Source of the DNA: Dryococelus australis
Taxonomy: Eukaryota; Arthropoda; Insecta; Phasmatodea; Phasmatidae
Reading direction: 5' to 3'
Assembly: GCA_029891345.1 (NCBI GenBank)
Contig: CM057009.1
Location: 207,508,709-207,572,708 of the forward strand
Length of the DNA stretch: 64,000 bases
The notes under the pieces are model-generated. The model ran no database searches. It was given only the letters and a program-made list of their open reading frames with translations, and was not told where the DNA came from. The translations under genes and the position numbers were made by a program. Position 1 is the stretch's first letter. Every line of letters starts with the position of its first letter. Of the stretch, positions 46,611 through 57,660 are shown one piece after another.

Positions 46611-46719
46611 ACGGGTTATTTGTATTTGTTCCTCCGGACTTCGTTCAAGCGGAGGGGGAGGGGACATCTTGATCTTTTTCCCTTCTTCCTCTTCGGCCTT
46701 CGCATCTTCCTCTGTCGGG

Positions 46720-47105
46720 AAACGGGACAGGGTGTCTGGCAGGTCATTAGTCTTGCCCAGGCAGTGTTACACCTCAAAATCGAACTCCATGAGGAACAGA
46801 TCCCATCGCCCGAGCTTGGCTTTAGCGTTCCGTGATTCATGTAGCCATTGGAGGGCCTTAGAATCAGTGCCCAAGATGAAGTGTTGCCCTTTGAGGTAAT
46901 AGTGATATTTTCGCACAGGCCAGATAACTGCCAGACGTTCCTGTTTATTTATGTGATAGCGCTGCTCGGTTTTGTTCAACCAGGTCGAAGCATACGCTAT
47001 CACATGTAGAGGTGGCCATTTGTATCTTGCTGTTATAGTACAGCACCTAGACCGTTCTGACACCCGTCGGTCTGTAAAATAAGAGGTTGATCTCCTTGAG
47101 GTCGG
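46720..47105 (-). pseudogene. Gypsy-2 RNase H
   Basis: The segment opens with LILQTDGCQNGLGAVL near 47090. VIAYASTWLNKTEQRYHINK, RLAVIWPVRKYHYYL and HFILGTDSKALQWLHE follow. WDLFLMEFDFEV (near 46770) leads to the DLPDTLS-type end. A frameshift separates the first aspartate from the rest. Apart from that the domain is among the best preserved in the window. Confidence 0.82.
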
Positions 47106-47965
47106 TGGAGTTGGTGAATACTTCCGAAGATGTTCTTCAGATTTTGGAACACTTGTTGTTGTTCCAGTCCCCATCGAAAACTGGTTTCCTTTTCAAGCAG
47201 CAGGTGAAGTGGGGCAATGGGTTGAGTGATATTCGGCACAAAGTCCCGCAGCCAGTTGCACAGACCAAGGTACAGTCGTAGCCGTTTCTTAATGGTTGGT
47301 TCTTCTGCTTCTTCGATTGCTCGTATAGAGCTTTGTTGTGGAAAATTCCCTTCCCAGAAGACCACATGGACTAGGTAGTCAATGGATGACTTTCCGAAAT
47401 AGCTCTTGAAAAGCTTGCACGTCATTCCATGGAGTTCCAGGTGTTCGAGAACTCTCTGTATTTGCTCGAGGTGCTCCTCCCAGGTGTTGAGTATATTATC
47501 ATGTCATTGAGATATGCGAAGCAAAACTCTCCAATGTACCTGGTTAATTTCTTTGCAGACATTATGCGTTGGAACGTGGCAGAGGCGTTCTTTAAACAAA
47601 AAGGCATTTCCTTGAATTGTAGGGTTTCACCCTTGTGTCGTAAATGCAGTGTACTTCCAGTTGTCTGGATGCACAGCAATCTGCCAGTACCCAAACTCCA
47701 TATCCAGGTTCCTGAAAATTTTTGCCTCTCCGATGTCTCGCAGGATATGGGTTGAGTCGATGGCTGGGGGAGCAATAGGATGTATCACGTCATTCAAAAC
47801 TTTTTAGTTTACACAAAATCTGAGCTTACCGTCTTTCTTCGGGACCAGCACCACATGGAAGTTGTATGGGGAATTCGACTATTCTATAATACCCTGGTCC
47901 TTCATATTGTTTACCTGTTCCATTATCAGGTCGCGACATCGTGCTGATACATGGTATGGCCTCTG
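47106..47965 (-). pseudogene. Gypsy-2 reverse transcriptase
   Basis: From the 5' side: MEQVNNMKDQGIIE, HVVLVPKKDGKLRFCVN, NLDMEFGYWQIAVHPD, FKEMPFCLKNASATF (FG to FC) and EFCFAYLNDMIIYS. The catalytic box is YLND (47503-47514), so the first aspartate of YxDD is lost. LHGMTCKLFKSYFGK and YLGLCNWLRDFVPNITQPIA continue into the thumb and connection. Stops and a shift near 47500 break the frame. Confidence 0.87.
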
Positions 47966-48189
47966 TTACCGTCCAGATTTCAAACGAGTCTGGCATAGCA
48001 AACCTCCCTGTCCAAATGCGCTGGCATGTTTATCCAGCACTTGTTTTAATTTTTTTAATTCTGGTTCACCACGTTCGTGGTTTATACGTGTGAGATCTAT
48101 GGGATACGGCAAAACAGTTTCAGAATTGTGATCCCAATTCACTGTTACCCTATCCTTGTTACCAAAGTACATGAGGTGCTGTCCATGAT

Positions 48190-48480
48190 CAACGATACAC
48201 TGTTGTTGCTGGAGCCATGGACAGCCAAGTATTACGCTTCTAACAGCATGGATGAAACAATAAACTCAGAGTAGAAATTTGTTGTAAGTGCACTGTAAGG
48301 GTAATTCGGCCATCAACTTTGAAGGTGGAATCATGTTGCGCCACTCGTACAGACTTTAACTGAGGTCGCATAGCAGATAACTCTTCCGGAGTTAACATGT
48401 TACTGCGGATTAAGTTTCTGGTTGCGGCCGAATCTAATGATGCGAGGACTCTGCTCCCGTTGATTTAAATTTTAATATGT
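48190..48480 (-). pseudogene. Gypsy-2 aspartic protease remnant
   Basis: RVLASLDSAATRNLIRSNML (48395-48455) is the DSGATRNF active-site segment with G changed to A. ELSAMRPQLKSVRVAQHDST follows as in related elements. The remainder shifts frame and fades before RT. Confidence 0.65.
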
Positions 48481-48683
48481 GAAGCTATGGGGAGTATTGG
48501 TTCCTCCTTTTGGCCTTGGAGGCTGAGCCCTTGTGGTCCGGTGGTGATGGCCCACTTTGCACCTCGGTGGCGTCCTTTCCCACCTTCGGAGTAGCGGTAG
48601 GTTTCTCGACAGCATTTGATTGGTGCTGGGTTTCAGTTCAATTAAATTTATTAGATGGGATCCCCGATCCAGTGGGTTTGAGG

Positions 48684-49340
48684 GCAGTTCTTGTTCCAGT
48701 GACTGCCGGGACAAAACCAGCACTTTGGTACGAATGCGAGGTGTGACATGGGGGCGGGTGCATTCTCCAATGTTTCGACCAATGGAGTTTGCGACGTGAC
48801 TCAGGGGTTTTTATTGCTCAAAGTTTCTCTAATGCTACTTGTGCAGCAAAGTTCTGTTGTGCCTCTCTTGCTCGCTCTACCAAGTCATCAATGGTTGTAG
48901 GTATAGGTGTGAATAAAACGTTTCTCAAGATGGGAAGTAGCATTCTAATAATAGACCGAACGGAAATTTCCTCATCAACTCCGGCGAATACTCGTTGAAA
49001 GATTTATTCTTTGCGACGAATAAATATTTCGGCCTCATCTTCAGGTACCTGGGTCTGACTGACAAATTGCATGGTTAACCTAGACAACAGCTCCTTGCCA
49101 GTAAACTCTGTTGCCAATTGATTACTGAACTGTTTCCATTCGGTGAGGAATTCGCCATAGCGTTCTCACCACATTTATGCAGGGCCCTTTAAGTATAGTA
49201 GGGCTCGGTTTACCCACTGCTTTGCGGGGAGGTTGGTTTCTTAAAACTCCCTTTCGCGTTCCTGCGTGAAGGCTACCGGGTCCTTGTGTGGCCTGCCTGC
49301 AAAGTCAGTTATCTGAATATCGTCTTACCATCCGGTCGCT
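48684..49340 (-). pseudogene. Gypsy-2 Gag capsid and CCHC zinc knuckle
   Basis: Capsid begins with ITDFAGRPHKDPVAFTQERE near 49330. MWWERYGEFLTEWKQF, LATEFTGKELLSRLTMQF, IFIRRKE and RSIIRMLLPILRNVLFTPIP follow. A few single stops occur. The knuckle CWFCPGSHWNKNC (48684-48722) has the same CX2CX3HX4C spacing as Gypsy-1. Alignment with Gypsy-1 is collinear. Confidence 0.78.
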
Positions 49341-49544
49341 GGCTGTCCCATGATGTTCCGGGTTGGATGAATATGCGTGACGATCGCGACCGGTGGGAGT
49401 GGGATGTGTGTTTCCATCTGCACCTCTCACATTGGTATGCCATGCCTGGCATAGTGACTCCTCCATCTACGGTTCAATGGACGACGTGCAGCATATCTTG
49501 TTGATGCCTGACCCGGGGCTTGTGACCTCATTGCAGAACGTGGT

Positions 49545-49773
49545 TGGTTGTATGCAGGCAGGCTTCGCACCTGTATTCACGACCTTCCGTACTTCAGCCT
49601 TTGCTTTTCTTTCCTAAGCATAGGTGGTGAAATGCATTTCCATAGTAGTCACAATCAATCAGAAATAGTCCAGGACTGGAGCAGTCGGCATGGCTACACT
49701 TCTTTTCTAGTATGTCATGGATCACTGAGTCATGGTTTACACCCTCTGTGGTGTTGATCTCTGTATTTGACAT
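49545..49773 (-). pseudogene. Gypsy-2 Gag N-terminus with PHD-like finger
   Basis: The ATG at 49773 opens MSNTEINTTEGVNHDSV, comparable to MSDTNESTNE of Gypsy-1. The finger reads CSHADC, then LIDCDYYGNAFHHLCLG and, after a stop and shift, YRCEACLH. That gives a C-x4-C pair, one Cys of the second pair (the other replaced by Y), H-x2-C and a final CxxC. One finger is visible here against two in Gypsy-1. Independent presence in both copies argues that the finger belongs to the family and is not a chance reading. Confidence 0.6.
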
Positions 49774-49912
49774 CTTTATGGCTTATGGGTGCCACGGGGT
49801 GTTTATCGGACTCCCCAAAGTCCACTTCACTTTCCCGGCTGACACTTAGGTCTCTAGGAGTGGGTTGGTCTGGTTCAGCTTTAGCTGCGAACAGTTAATA
49901 ACTCTGACACAC

Positions 49913-49926
49913 CACGTTGGGAGCCA
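49913..49926 (-). promoter_or_regulatory. Gypsy-2 primer binding site, tRNA-Lys type
   Basis: On the minus strand TGGCTCCAACGTGG lies ten bases inside the 5' LTR. It fits TGGCGCCCAACGTGG with one substitution and one missing base. Confidence 0.65.
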
Positions 49927-50934
49927 GAAAATCACATGACGCGTGCTGGGTTAAAGAGTGGCTGGCACAGTCGTCGTGGCTTTTATTGCGCTAGACCAAG
50001 CACACGGCGTAAGGGATTTACTGATCCAGCTGGTATTTATGGCCTATTACCTTGACTGCACACATCAGCTGGTCAGTCGGTACAAAGTTGGCTATACTCT
50101 TTTTGACCAGTGACTTGCGGACTGATACATTCATTCCCACTGAGGGTTTATGTGTCGAGGTATTCAACTGGCCGGAGGTGTCGAGGTTACCTGGCTTGCT
50201 TAGATTTGCTTCAGCCGTAGGTAGAACTGCTGCTGTTTGCTGACTGGAACAGGTGGTGCAGTCTACTGGTTGTAGGTCGGTTATACCGTGTCGGCCAACA
50301 GAGTATTGCAGATTCCAGGCTGCTGCTTCCGGGATCCAGAACCTGGGGTTGGAAACCCCGTGTCTTACCTTTGTCCCGTATACCAGACCGTACAGGACGG
50401 GATGGTATTCTTAATGCTCACATGTGTGAGGAGGGAAGCCAATATACTTGTTTAAGGGAGAGGACAATCTCTCTATAAAGTCTGGCTAAAGCAGAGCGGT
50501 TTCATTCTCCTTGTCTGCTGGGCCAATACACACTGCTGTTGGCAGCGAGGTAAGCTATCCTTTGCTCTTCTCTCCTGAACTGTGCCTTATCATAAAAGGC
50601 ATAAAGTATAGAACAATGATAAACGGTATAGGTCGTGCATCGCAGATGCAAAACAATTCCCCATATTAGTGTACTGTCAGCAGTGGTGGCCAGCATGAGC
50701 TCTGTGCTTCAGAAGGCCCCCCCCACCATCAGCGGGCAAACCAGAAGCCTCGAGCCATATGGGCTGCCTTCCTGCAACTAATTGGTGTAGGTCGCAACTA
50801 AGGCCAGGCCATAACACTCCAGCAAATATTCACGTCAGCACCTAGGTGCTCCGGTAGGAATACAACCGTACAGAAGCAGCTTATGGTAGAAGAAGACTAT
50901 CGGCAATGAAGAGCCTCTGGTAAGTGGTAGTCGT

Positions 50935-50942
50935 TGACGTCA
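50935..50942. promoter_or_regulatory. CRE palindrome TGACGTCA in Gypsy-2 5' LTR
   Basis: This is the same palindrome as at 42083-42090, about 165 bases downstream of the TATA box on the element strand. Confidence 0.4.
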
Positions 50943-51100
50943 ATGAAGCCGCTGGTGGCTGCTGAACTGTTGTCGACATTGGGAGTAGCCTCTGGTAGGC
51001 TGCTATAGACTTGGAGGTCATCGAAGGCCCCAACACAAGAAGTGGTGGAGCGAGTTCGAGGATCAGAAAGAATCTCTTTCAAGCCCTGCCGTGCATGGAC

Positions 51101-51107
51101 TTATATA
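51101..51107 (-). promoter_or_regulatory. Gypsy-2 LTR TATA box
   Basis: TATATAA is read on the minus strand in GACTATATAAGTCC, about 375 bases from the LTR start. A GC-rich GCACGGCAGGGC follows at start-site distance. The 3' LTR lacks it. Confidence 0.5.
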
Positions 51108-51148
51108 GTCGAAGGGAGAGGTGTAACGGCGAGTCGTTGGCAAAGGGT

Positions 51149-51160
51149 GGGGGGGGGGGG
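51149..51160 (+). repeat. Poly(G) tract, 12 bases
   Basis: This is read as poly(C) on the element strand. It lies about 42-53 bases upstream of the Gypsy-2 TATA box. Confidence 0.85.
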
Positions 51161-51589
51161 TTATGTGATGCCCCTATAGTTCGGAGTGGGGGTAGCAACC
51201 CTCTGGTCATCTCTCGGCTTCGTGTGTAATAGTTGGCGCTCGGCTGTGCCCCGAGGCGGCTGACGGCTTGGAGGCTCTCGGTGCGGGGGTTGGGGAGGGC
51301 AGCGTACTCGCTGGCTTGCGCAACGTCAGTTTCTACATGTTCAGAAGCGTGTGGCGATCTGCAACGTCCGTGTACTGCGTTTGCAGGATTCGACTCTCAC
51401 TGGGTGCAGTAGGTATACTGGCATCATAAGAGATGAGTTGTAATTGTTTGTAGTAGTACAATAAAGTGGCACACATCCCCTTTATGATTTGAATCATGCC
51501 AATGTAAATAACGTGTCCAGGGTTCCCCTTGCAGCTCACCAACTGGGTGCTAGTATTCTGTGAGTCTGCTTGCCTCTCGCATTCTAGTG

Positions 51590-52585
51590 TATAATCTAAA
51601 TGTGCGAAATGATGCCCTCCAACTTTGATACATTTTGTAATCCGTGCTTCAAATAATGGTACACAATGTAAAAGTGTGTGCACATAAATTTATGCACATG
51701 TATTTCAGATTTATTATATCATGTTGTAACAGATTGTTGGCACTTCCAAATATAACTTATTTTGGAGGAAACACCAAAACAAATCTAGTGACACAATATG
51801 GCAGGCCTATTTATCAGACTACCTTTACAGATCCAGTGACCAATGTAATCACGACATATTATCACCCATGTTGCTACATAACATGCTTGACAACAGCCAT
51901 GTTGAAACCACATAGTTTGTGACTATTCGAGGCTTAGGTTTTCAAGCAATGTGAGTAGGTCATCTTGCAGAAAGATACTGTATGTTTCACTGTTCAAGGT
52001 ACTCTCAGTGAAATAGGGGCCACTGAGTTTGTGGCCTACGATACCACACCAAACATTTTAGACTACGGACATCAACTTGATGCAACCAGTGTTGATTTTC
52101 CACATTCCAATAATGCCTGTATTGTCAATTAACCTCACCAGGGTTTGTGAACACATCTGAGAACAGTATTCTGTGAAAGAAATCCATGTATTTTTGTTTT
52201 TTGTTGCAGTGGCTATTTACAAAATGTTATTCGATTCTGTAAATCATCACCCTGTAGTTCTTGATGCATAGACACATGGTAGAGATGCAATTTATGACAT
52301 GATAATATCCAAACACTTGGTTGCAATATTCTGCTACCTCGAGCTATTTCTCAAGTGCTCGCATAGAGGTTATGGGCCACTGCAGTTAGCATAGCCAACT
52401 GATTATTTTCTCCAGTGGTTGTTGCTCTACACATTCTTTTATTAAGTTGCACACTTCCGCTGGTAGTAAACTGTTTTGACAACTTGGAAAAACAACGTGC
52501 CTCAACACACACTGTCTGGAAATTGCTCAGCATGAAAAATAAAAGCATTGCAGAGTTTCCATCCACATTTGCCATAAATCAAAAT
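51590..52585 (-). pseudogene. DUF4817-type IS630/mariner transposase relic
   Basis: The N-terminus shows LIYGKCGWKLCNAFIFHAEQ and FPDSV, the DUF4817 helix-turn-helix opening. The catalytic part has MDFFHRILFSDVF (first aspartate), GEVN, HYWNVENQHWLHQVD, GPYFTESTLNSETYSIFLQD and LLTLLENLSLE. Next are MWFQHGCCQACYVAT (second catalytic block, aspartate lost), YIGHWICKGSLINRPA and the terminal RITKCIKVGGHHFAHL. Nearly the whole protein length can be followed, across at least six stops or shifts. This family is widespread in insects. Confidence 0.8.
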
Positions 52586-52599
52586 AATTTTTTTCTCTT

Positions 52600-55473
52600 G
52601 TATATATAAAGATGCCAAATTCAGCATTATAATTTCGAAGTTTATTTATATAATAAACTGGGAATGATACCAAGTTTCAACAACACTATTTTGCAAAAAA
52701 AATTATAAACTAATACCTGTGGCAAGCAATTTTCAATCTGCACTGTATCATAAACCATAATATGACCATAACAGTTATTTCTCATCACATTGTTTTCATA
52801 GGCACATATTGTTAATGTTCTTACACTAATCAATGGCATGTTGAGAAAGCTTGCGTTTAAACACCAAGTGGCTTTATTTACTTAATTTGTACTTATATTT
52901 ACAGTAGTTAACAATAGTAGGCTAATCACAGCAGGTTAGTCCTCTTTCATAATAATTTGTTTATGTGGGCAATGGGGAAAGGGGAAAGGGATAAGGTACT
53001 GGTGTGCTAGTGTCATCTCTCTTTGTTCTTGGAAGCAAGGATGGTTGGTTGCGTACTTATTGGTCTTCAGACAGCTTGCATATCCACTCATGGTATCATT
53101 GATAAAAAACAGCTAATATCTAAAAGTACAAGGGCTGATTCAGAAGTCAAGGTAACTATTGTTTAATCACCCGAAAATGATTCAACTGGGACATGTACTA
53201 CATACAGTGAAGACTAGTACATTTTGAAGGTGACAGCACGTGGGGTATGGATACAGGAATGTCCGGCAAGGAACAAAGACAAATATGGCTGCTTGAAATC
53301 CCCACGTAATTGATTTATTTTTGGACAACTTATATATACTCAATTAAAAGGTAGATATTGGGCGTGTACGAGCTGTTCAACATCCTAAAAAATAGTCTGA
53401 GAGGTTGTCCACAGTTCGTTGCCAGCAATAAGGCAGACAGGAAATACTGTCTGATGGTAACAGCAGTTCGAGATGGGGTAGCAGAAATTGACAAACCGTG
53501 GACAACCTCTGAGAAAACTTTTAATCTTTTTTTTTCTTTTTCTTTTCTTTTTTTTGTTGGTCTATGTCCTCTCTGTTGGTTTATCCATTTTTTCTCTAGT
53601 TATTTTTGTGATTCCTGAGATGAATTATTTGGTTTTATAATCTGACAAGGAATACTTTTTCCTGAATTTTGTTTCATTATAGTTTTTTCTATTTTGTGCG
53701 TGTTTTTCATTTTAATTATTTACTTGTATAGTGTTTTCATTTTCATCGTTGTTTTGTCTTTTCTGTTGGTTTGATTTTGTTGTCTGTCCTGTTTTGTATT
53801 AATAAAGATGGTCGTCTGTCTTTTTGTTGTTTTAATTATATTCATATTTGTTTTCTATTAACAAGGAAACAGCTCTTACTAATTATCTGTCTGTGTTGTA
53901 AAAAAAAGTTCTTATTTTTGTCTTACTATTTTCTGTGTGTGTGCCAGCGTGAACACACATTTTTATTTAGTCTCATGATTAGTAATGGACATAGTTCAAT
54001 CACACCATCACAACAACATGAACTCACCATTGCCATTAAACTTCAAACATAAAAATATTTGATTACACACACCATAAAACTATTTATGAAGAAATCTTAG
54101 TATATGAACATATCTACAATGGCACTCTAGTTAAAGGATGGTATATGAAACCAATGGGAGATTATGTTTTATTCATTCACTTATTCTTACAATTTCTGTT
54201 TTGTTCAGCATATTGCCAGATGCACATTCAGATCAGTCACAATCACCATATCACCACCCAAACAACTTACCTTACATAGCAAGTTTGCCCATTACAAAAC
54301 TCATGTGATTTGTAACTAGGATCACCACAACATAATTAAACATTCTTAGTTTTAAAATCATATATTTTTGTACATGTAAATCTACAAATCTCATAAATAA
54401 TTTTAAAATTATTTATACCTAACACAAAATGCAAAAAAAAAAAAAAAAAACTTAAGTACTCAAATAGAAATATTTACTTTACCTTCCTTGGTGAGCAGTT
54501 CAGTGAATGTAAGGAATGTCATTGAAATAAACAGGTTGAAAAACATATTAAATGAGGTTGCCACACTAGTACAAAAACTTCGTGCCCAAGTGGGATATAT
54601 CTCAGAATTTATCGTCCACGGCATAGGTCCCATACCTGTAAAACAGAAGCCAATAAATGATGATGCATACCAAATATTTAAACAGTATTCTCAACTGTAA
54701 TTATTTACACTTTAATTGTGCAGTTGATATATGACTTGGAAGTGTATACATTTTATTCTATCCCAAATGAACGAGTTGGGGCAACCAACAATAGAAGGAA
54801 AACTATATTCAATATTAACAAACTTCTAAAATCACCTTATGTGGCTCCAGTCTCATCACAACTGATTTCACTCAGTTATATAAGATTGGAACTTGCTCAT
54901 CTAAATGTGAAGTACCAGTATAAATAATGAAATATAAAATATATTAATAATATACAAACTATAATATTGATATTAATAAAATATATTATAAAATGTACAA
55001 AACATTACTAGTGTACAATATATAATGTAAAATGTAATAAAATCATTAAATTATATCTTTATATAATAAAATATGAATTATGACAATATACTACAGTATT
55101 TTAAACATTAATTTGATTTAATTCTAATGGAGATGTTGCCGCCTGCTCAAGGGATAAGAGGGGTAGTCCTTGTCAGCGGGGGACATAGAGACAGTAACGT
55201 AGTAACTGGTTAAGTTTTACATTAATGTAAGCCCCCTTATGTTAGATGAATAATATAAGTTAGTGTGTTTATTAGATTTCCTCAAAGAGCTCCACACAGG
55301 CAACGGCACTTAAGGCTAGATATACCAGAAATAGTAATACTCTGCTGGTTTAGTTAATGTTATGGTGTCTACGTAATGTTTTGCCCAGTAACGTAATCAT
55401 AAATTGATGCTTTCATTTGAATTGTACTTGATCCATTTAATTAATGTTTTGGTACAGAGAGATGTTTACAATT
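52600..55473. other. Unassigned stretch between transposase relic and Gypsy-3
   Basis: It is AT-rich with a long T-rich segment (53520-53960) and an A run (54432-54450). ACAAGGGCTGATTCAGAAGT near 53149 resembles a mariner terminal repeat, but no partner was found. Two modest open frames at 54488-54927 are listed separately. Confidence 0.5.
54488..54927 (+). other. Two adjacent unrecognised open frames, possible exon or relic
   Basis: Frames at 54488-54700 and 54718-54927 lie in different phases, 17 bases apart. The first reads NVRNVIEINRLKNILNEVAT, then GYISEFIVHGIGPIPVKQKP; the second DLEVYTFYSIPNERVG and SQLISLSYIRLELAHLN. The composition looks more protein-like than neighbouring noise. 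A pyrimidine stretch ending GGTGAGCAG precedes the first. I recognise no family; decayed gag, an exon or chance are all possible. Confidence 0.25.
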
Positions 55474-56675
55474 TGTAACAGTGGAGCGGCCACAGTCACC
55501 TAGTTTCATTAACAAACGCCTCGAATTCAGCCCTAAGTGACTTCCTCGGTGGTGACCCGCATCCCCTCCTCTTTCTCCCATCAATTCCCTACCTATGATA
55601 CACATCCTAGTGTGTCACAGTTTTTTTTAACGATATTCTGTGTTAATACATTGGCTTGCACACATTTTCCTCCTATTCTCCTAGCATTTCTGACTGAAAT
55701 CACATCAAAGCTACGCATTGTGATGGATCTGAACAGCTGATCTCTGTTTGCATAAGACACAACGCACCAGTGTATTTCTCGGTAATCGTTAAGCGATGTA
55801 CAGTTTTAACAATGTTGTAAAGTGATAGTGGCTGAGCAGTCTGTTGAGAAAGGAATATTGAAACAATGAATCGTGGGCATATTTTACTGTAAATTTGGGC
55901 TGTATAGTGTTTTTAGTATGTTGTGTGTGCTATTGTTAGTGGGCATGCAGTAGTTGAATAGTTTTTCTAAATTCCATTTCTTTGTGCCGTCAATGATTTT
56001 TAGAATTGGGTACTATGATAGGGTTCCTTCTGAACTGCCACCCTGTTCAATAATTTTTAACTACATTTTAGTAAAGTTTTAATCTGTATCTTTTACTCAA
56101 GGGAGGCTCTAATGGGCTGCACCTGGCTGCCCTTCCTTGTACAGTTTGTATTACGTTAATTTGTTCTTGAATAAAACGCTAATCAATTACCATATCAGTA
56201 TTACATGTTGGCTTTAAGAAAGCTGGAATAATTCATTTGTATGCACTTTAATGAATTCAGTAGCAATTACAGTGTTTTTTTAAGCTAAGCTCTTTATATT
56301 ATGTGTCAAGGCGCTATAGTAGGTTTTTGCAAGAGCCTTTAAAGTGAATCAATTAAGGCTCAGCTGTAAGATGGGGTAATTGTAATTTTCTGCATTGAAC
56401 AGCTCTCTTTAATGATTGGTGCACACTTGCTAATATTATTTGGCTATTGAATTTGAGCTCTAGGCAAGTAATCAGGAGCTTTGTTGTTAAACGAAAATCT
56501 GTGTGTACATTTTTAATATCACCTTTGCACATTTATGGTGGTTTATAAAATATATAATTTTAAACTTGTGTCCTGTAAACTTTATTTATAGCTGTTCGCC
56601 ACAAATAAAATCTGCGCCACTCTGCTATTTCTGTAATCAAGACTGTTCTTTGTTTTGTTTCATGTCATCAATAGC
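55474..56675 (+). repeat. Gypsy-3 5' LTR
   Basis: The start (CAGTCACCTAGTTTCATTAA, ACTTCCTCGGTGGTG) and the end (TTATAGCTGTTCGCCACAAA) match the 3' LTR. About 650 bp in the middle (roughly 55650-56290) are missing from the 3' copy. The 3' boundary is approximate. Confidence 0.75.
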
Positions 56676-56699
56676 AACATCGGATTTATCTACACGTTC

Positions 56700-57660
56700 C
56701 GGCGTGAGGAATTAATTACTTTGCTACAAGACCTCGAAGTTCCCTTGGAAGACGGTTTGACTGTGACTCAGCTGTGCTGTGCCGCCATGCAGTGATTGCG
56801 CAAGCAAGAAGGCTCCATGGCGCAGTCCCACCCCAGGCAGCCCATTCCCATGGTGAGTGTTGCCAGCAATTCCCTTTAAAAACTTTTCTTTCTGTCTCTG
56901 AAGACGATTTCTCGGCACGTTTCCTTAGATCCGGCCCAGATACTTCAATTTTTTATTGCTGTCAGTAAATGAACGAATCTAAGTCTATGCGCTCTGAGGA
57001 TAGTCTGTTGAAGGCTATTTCAGTTAGGTGTGAAGGTTTTATTTTGCAAATGATGTGTGATGAATTAATGACTTTAGAAGGGGCACCCTTTTAGGGTTTA
57101 AGAAACGTGTTTTGCAAGCCCTTTTTCCCACATGTGTCAAACAACAGTGCGAAAGGGATTTTGTCCACCAATTTCAAAAGCCTGGGGAACCTACGTATGA
57201 ATTTACTGATTCAGTATGGGACTTTCATGGCGCACTTTGTCATTGACTGAACAGGAGTCAATGAGTGTTATTGTTAATAATTCGTCATAGCATGTGCATG
57301 CTAATTGCACATTAATTTACCCCCCCAGCAATTTGCATGAGCTGCAACAACTCGCAGTTAAAGTGCAAGGTCATTTAGCTGTCTCTGCTCAATACCGGGA
57401 ACAATTTCTGCACTCCAAGTCTGTCCACCATGACATGAGTTCTGGTGCACTTTGCCAAGTGCTGCAGATACAGGGTGTGGACTAAGAAAGGTCGGTGCAT
57501 TGTGCTAACTGTGCACTTATTGGGCATGGGGCTACTTTCGCTGCTGCGAGCTTAACCATATTCGTCACTCATGTTAAAAGCTGGGAAACTAGGAGTGACT
57601 GGTGTGGGGCGTAGGTCTGCCAGCCATTTTTGTGTAAGAAAGCCCTGCATGGAAATGTAC
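56700..57660 (+). pseudogene. Gypsy-3 Gag
   Basis: One frame reads ELITLLQDLEVPLEDGLTV, then after stops SVASNS and SLDPAQILQFFIAVSK near 56930. The copy at the right edge has SVASGSSQF and SLQPVQVLQFLIAIDN, so these are family residues. Capsid traces read FPTCVKQQCERDFVHQFQ and GEPTYEFTDSVWDF (57120-57230). A zinc knuckle CANCALIGHGATF near 57505 has lost its last Cys. It is broken by many stops. Confidence 0.6.

Larger units (their letters stand above)
40516..51478 (-). mobile_element. Gypsy-2: full-length decayed Ty3/Gypsy element
   Basis: LTRs at 40516-42603 and 49937-51478 end in related 10-base inverted repeats (TGACGCGTGC against GCATGTGTCA). CCTT flanks the element on both sides (40512-40515 and 51479-51482), a 4-bp target duplication as usual for Gypsy. 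On the minus strand the order is LTR, Lys-type PBS, PHD-Gag, capsid, CCHC, protease, RT, RNase H, integrase, tail, G-rich polypurine tract, LTR. Total length is 10963 bp. It is the same family as Gypsy-1. Confidence 0.88.
49937..51478 (-). repeat. Gypsy-2 5' LTR
   Basis: This is a direct repeat of 40516-42603, ending on the + strand with TGACGCGTGC at 49937. It is 1542 bp and lacks about 550 bp found in the 3' LTR. It carries the TATA box at 51101-51107 and the CRE palindrome at 50935-50942. Confidence 0.87.
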
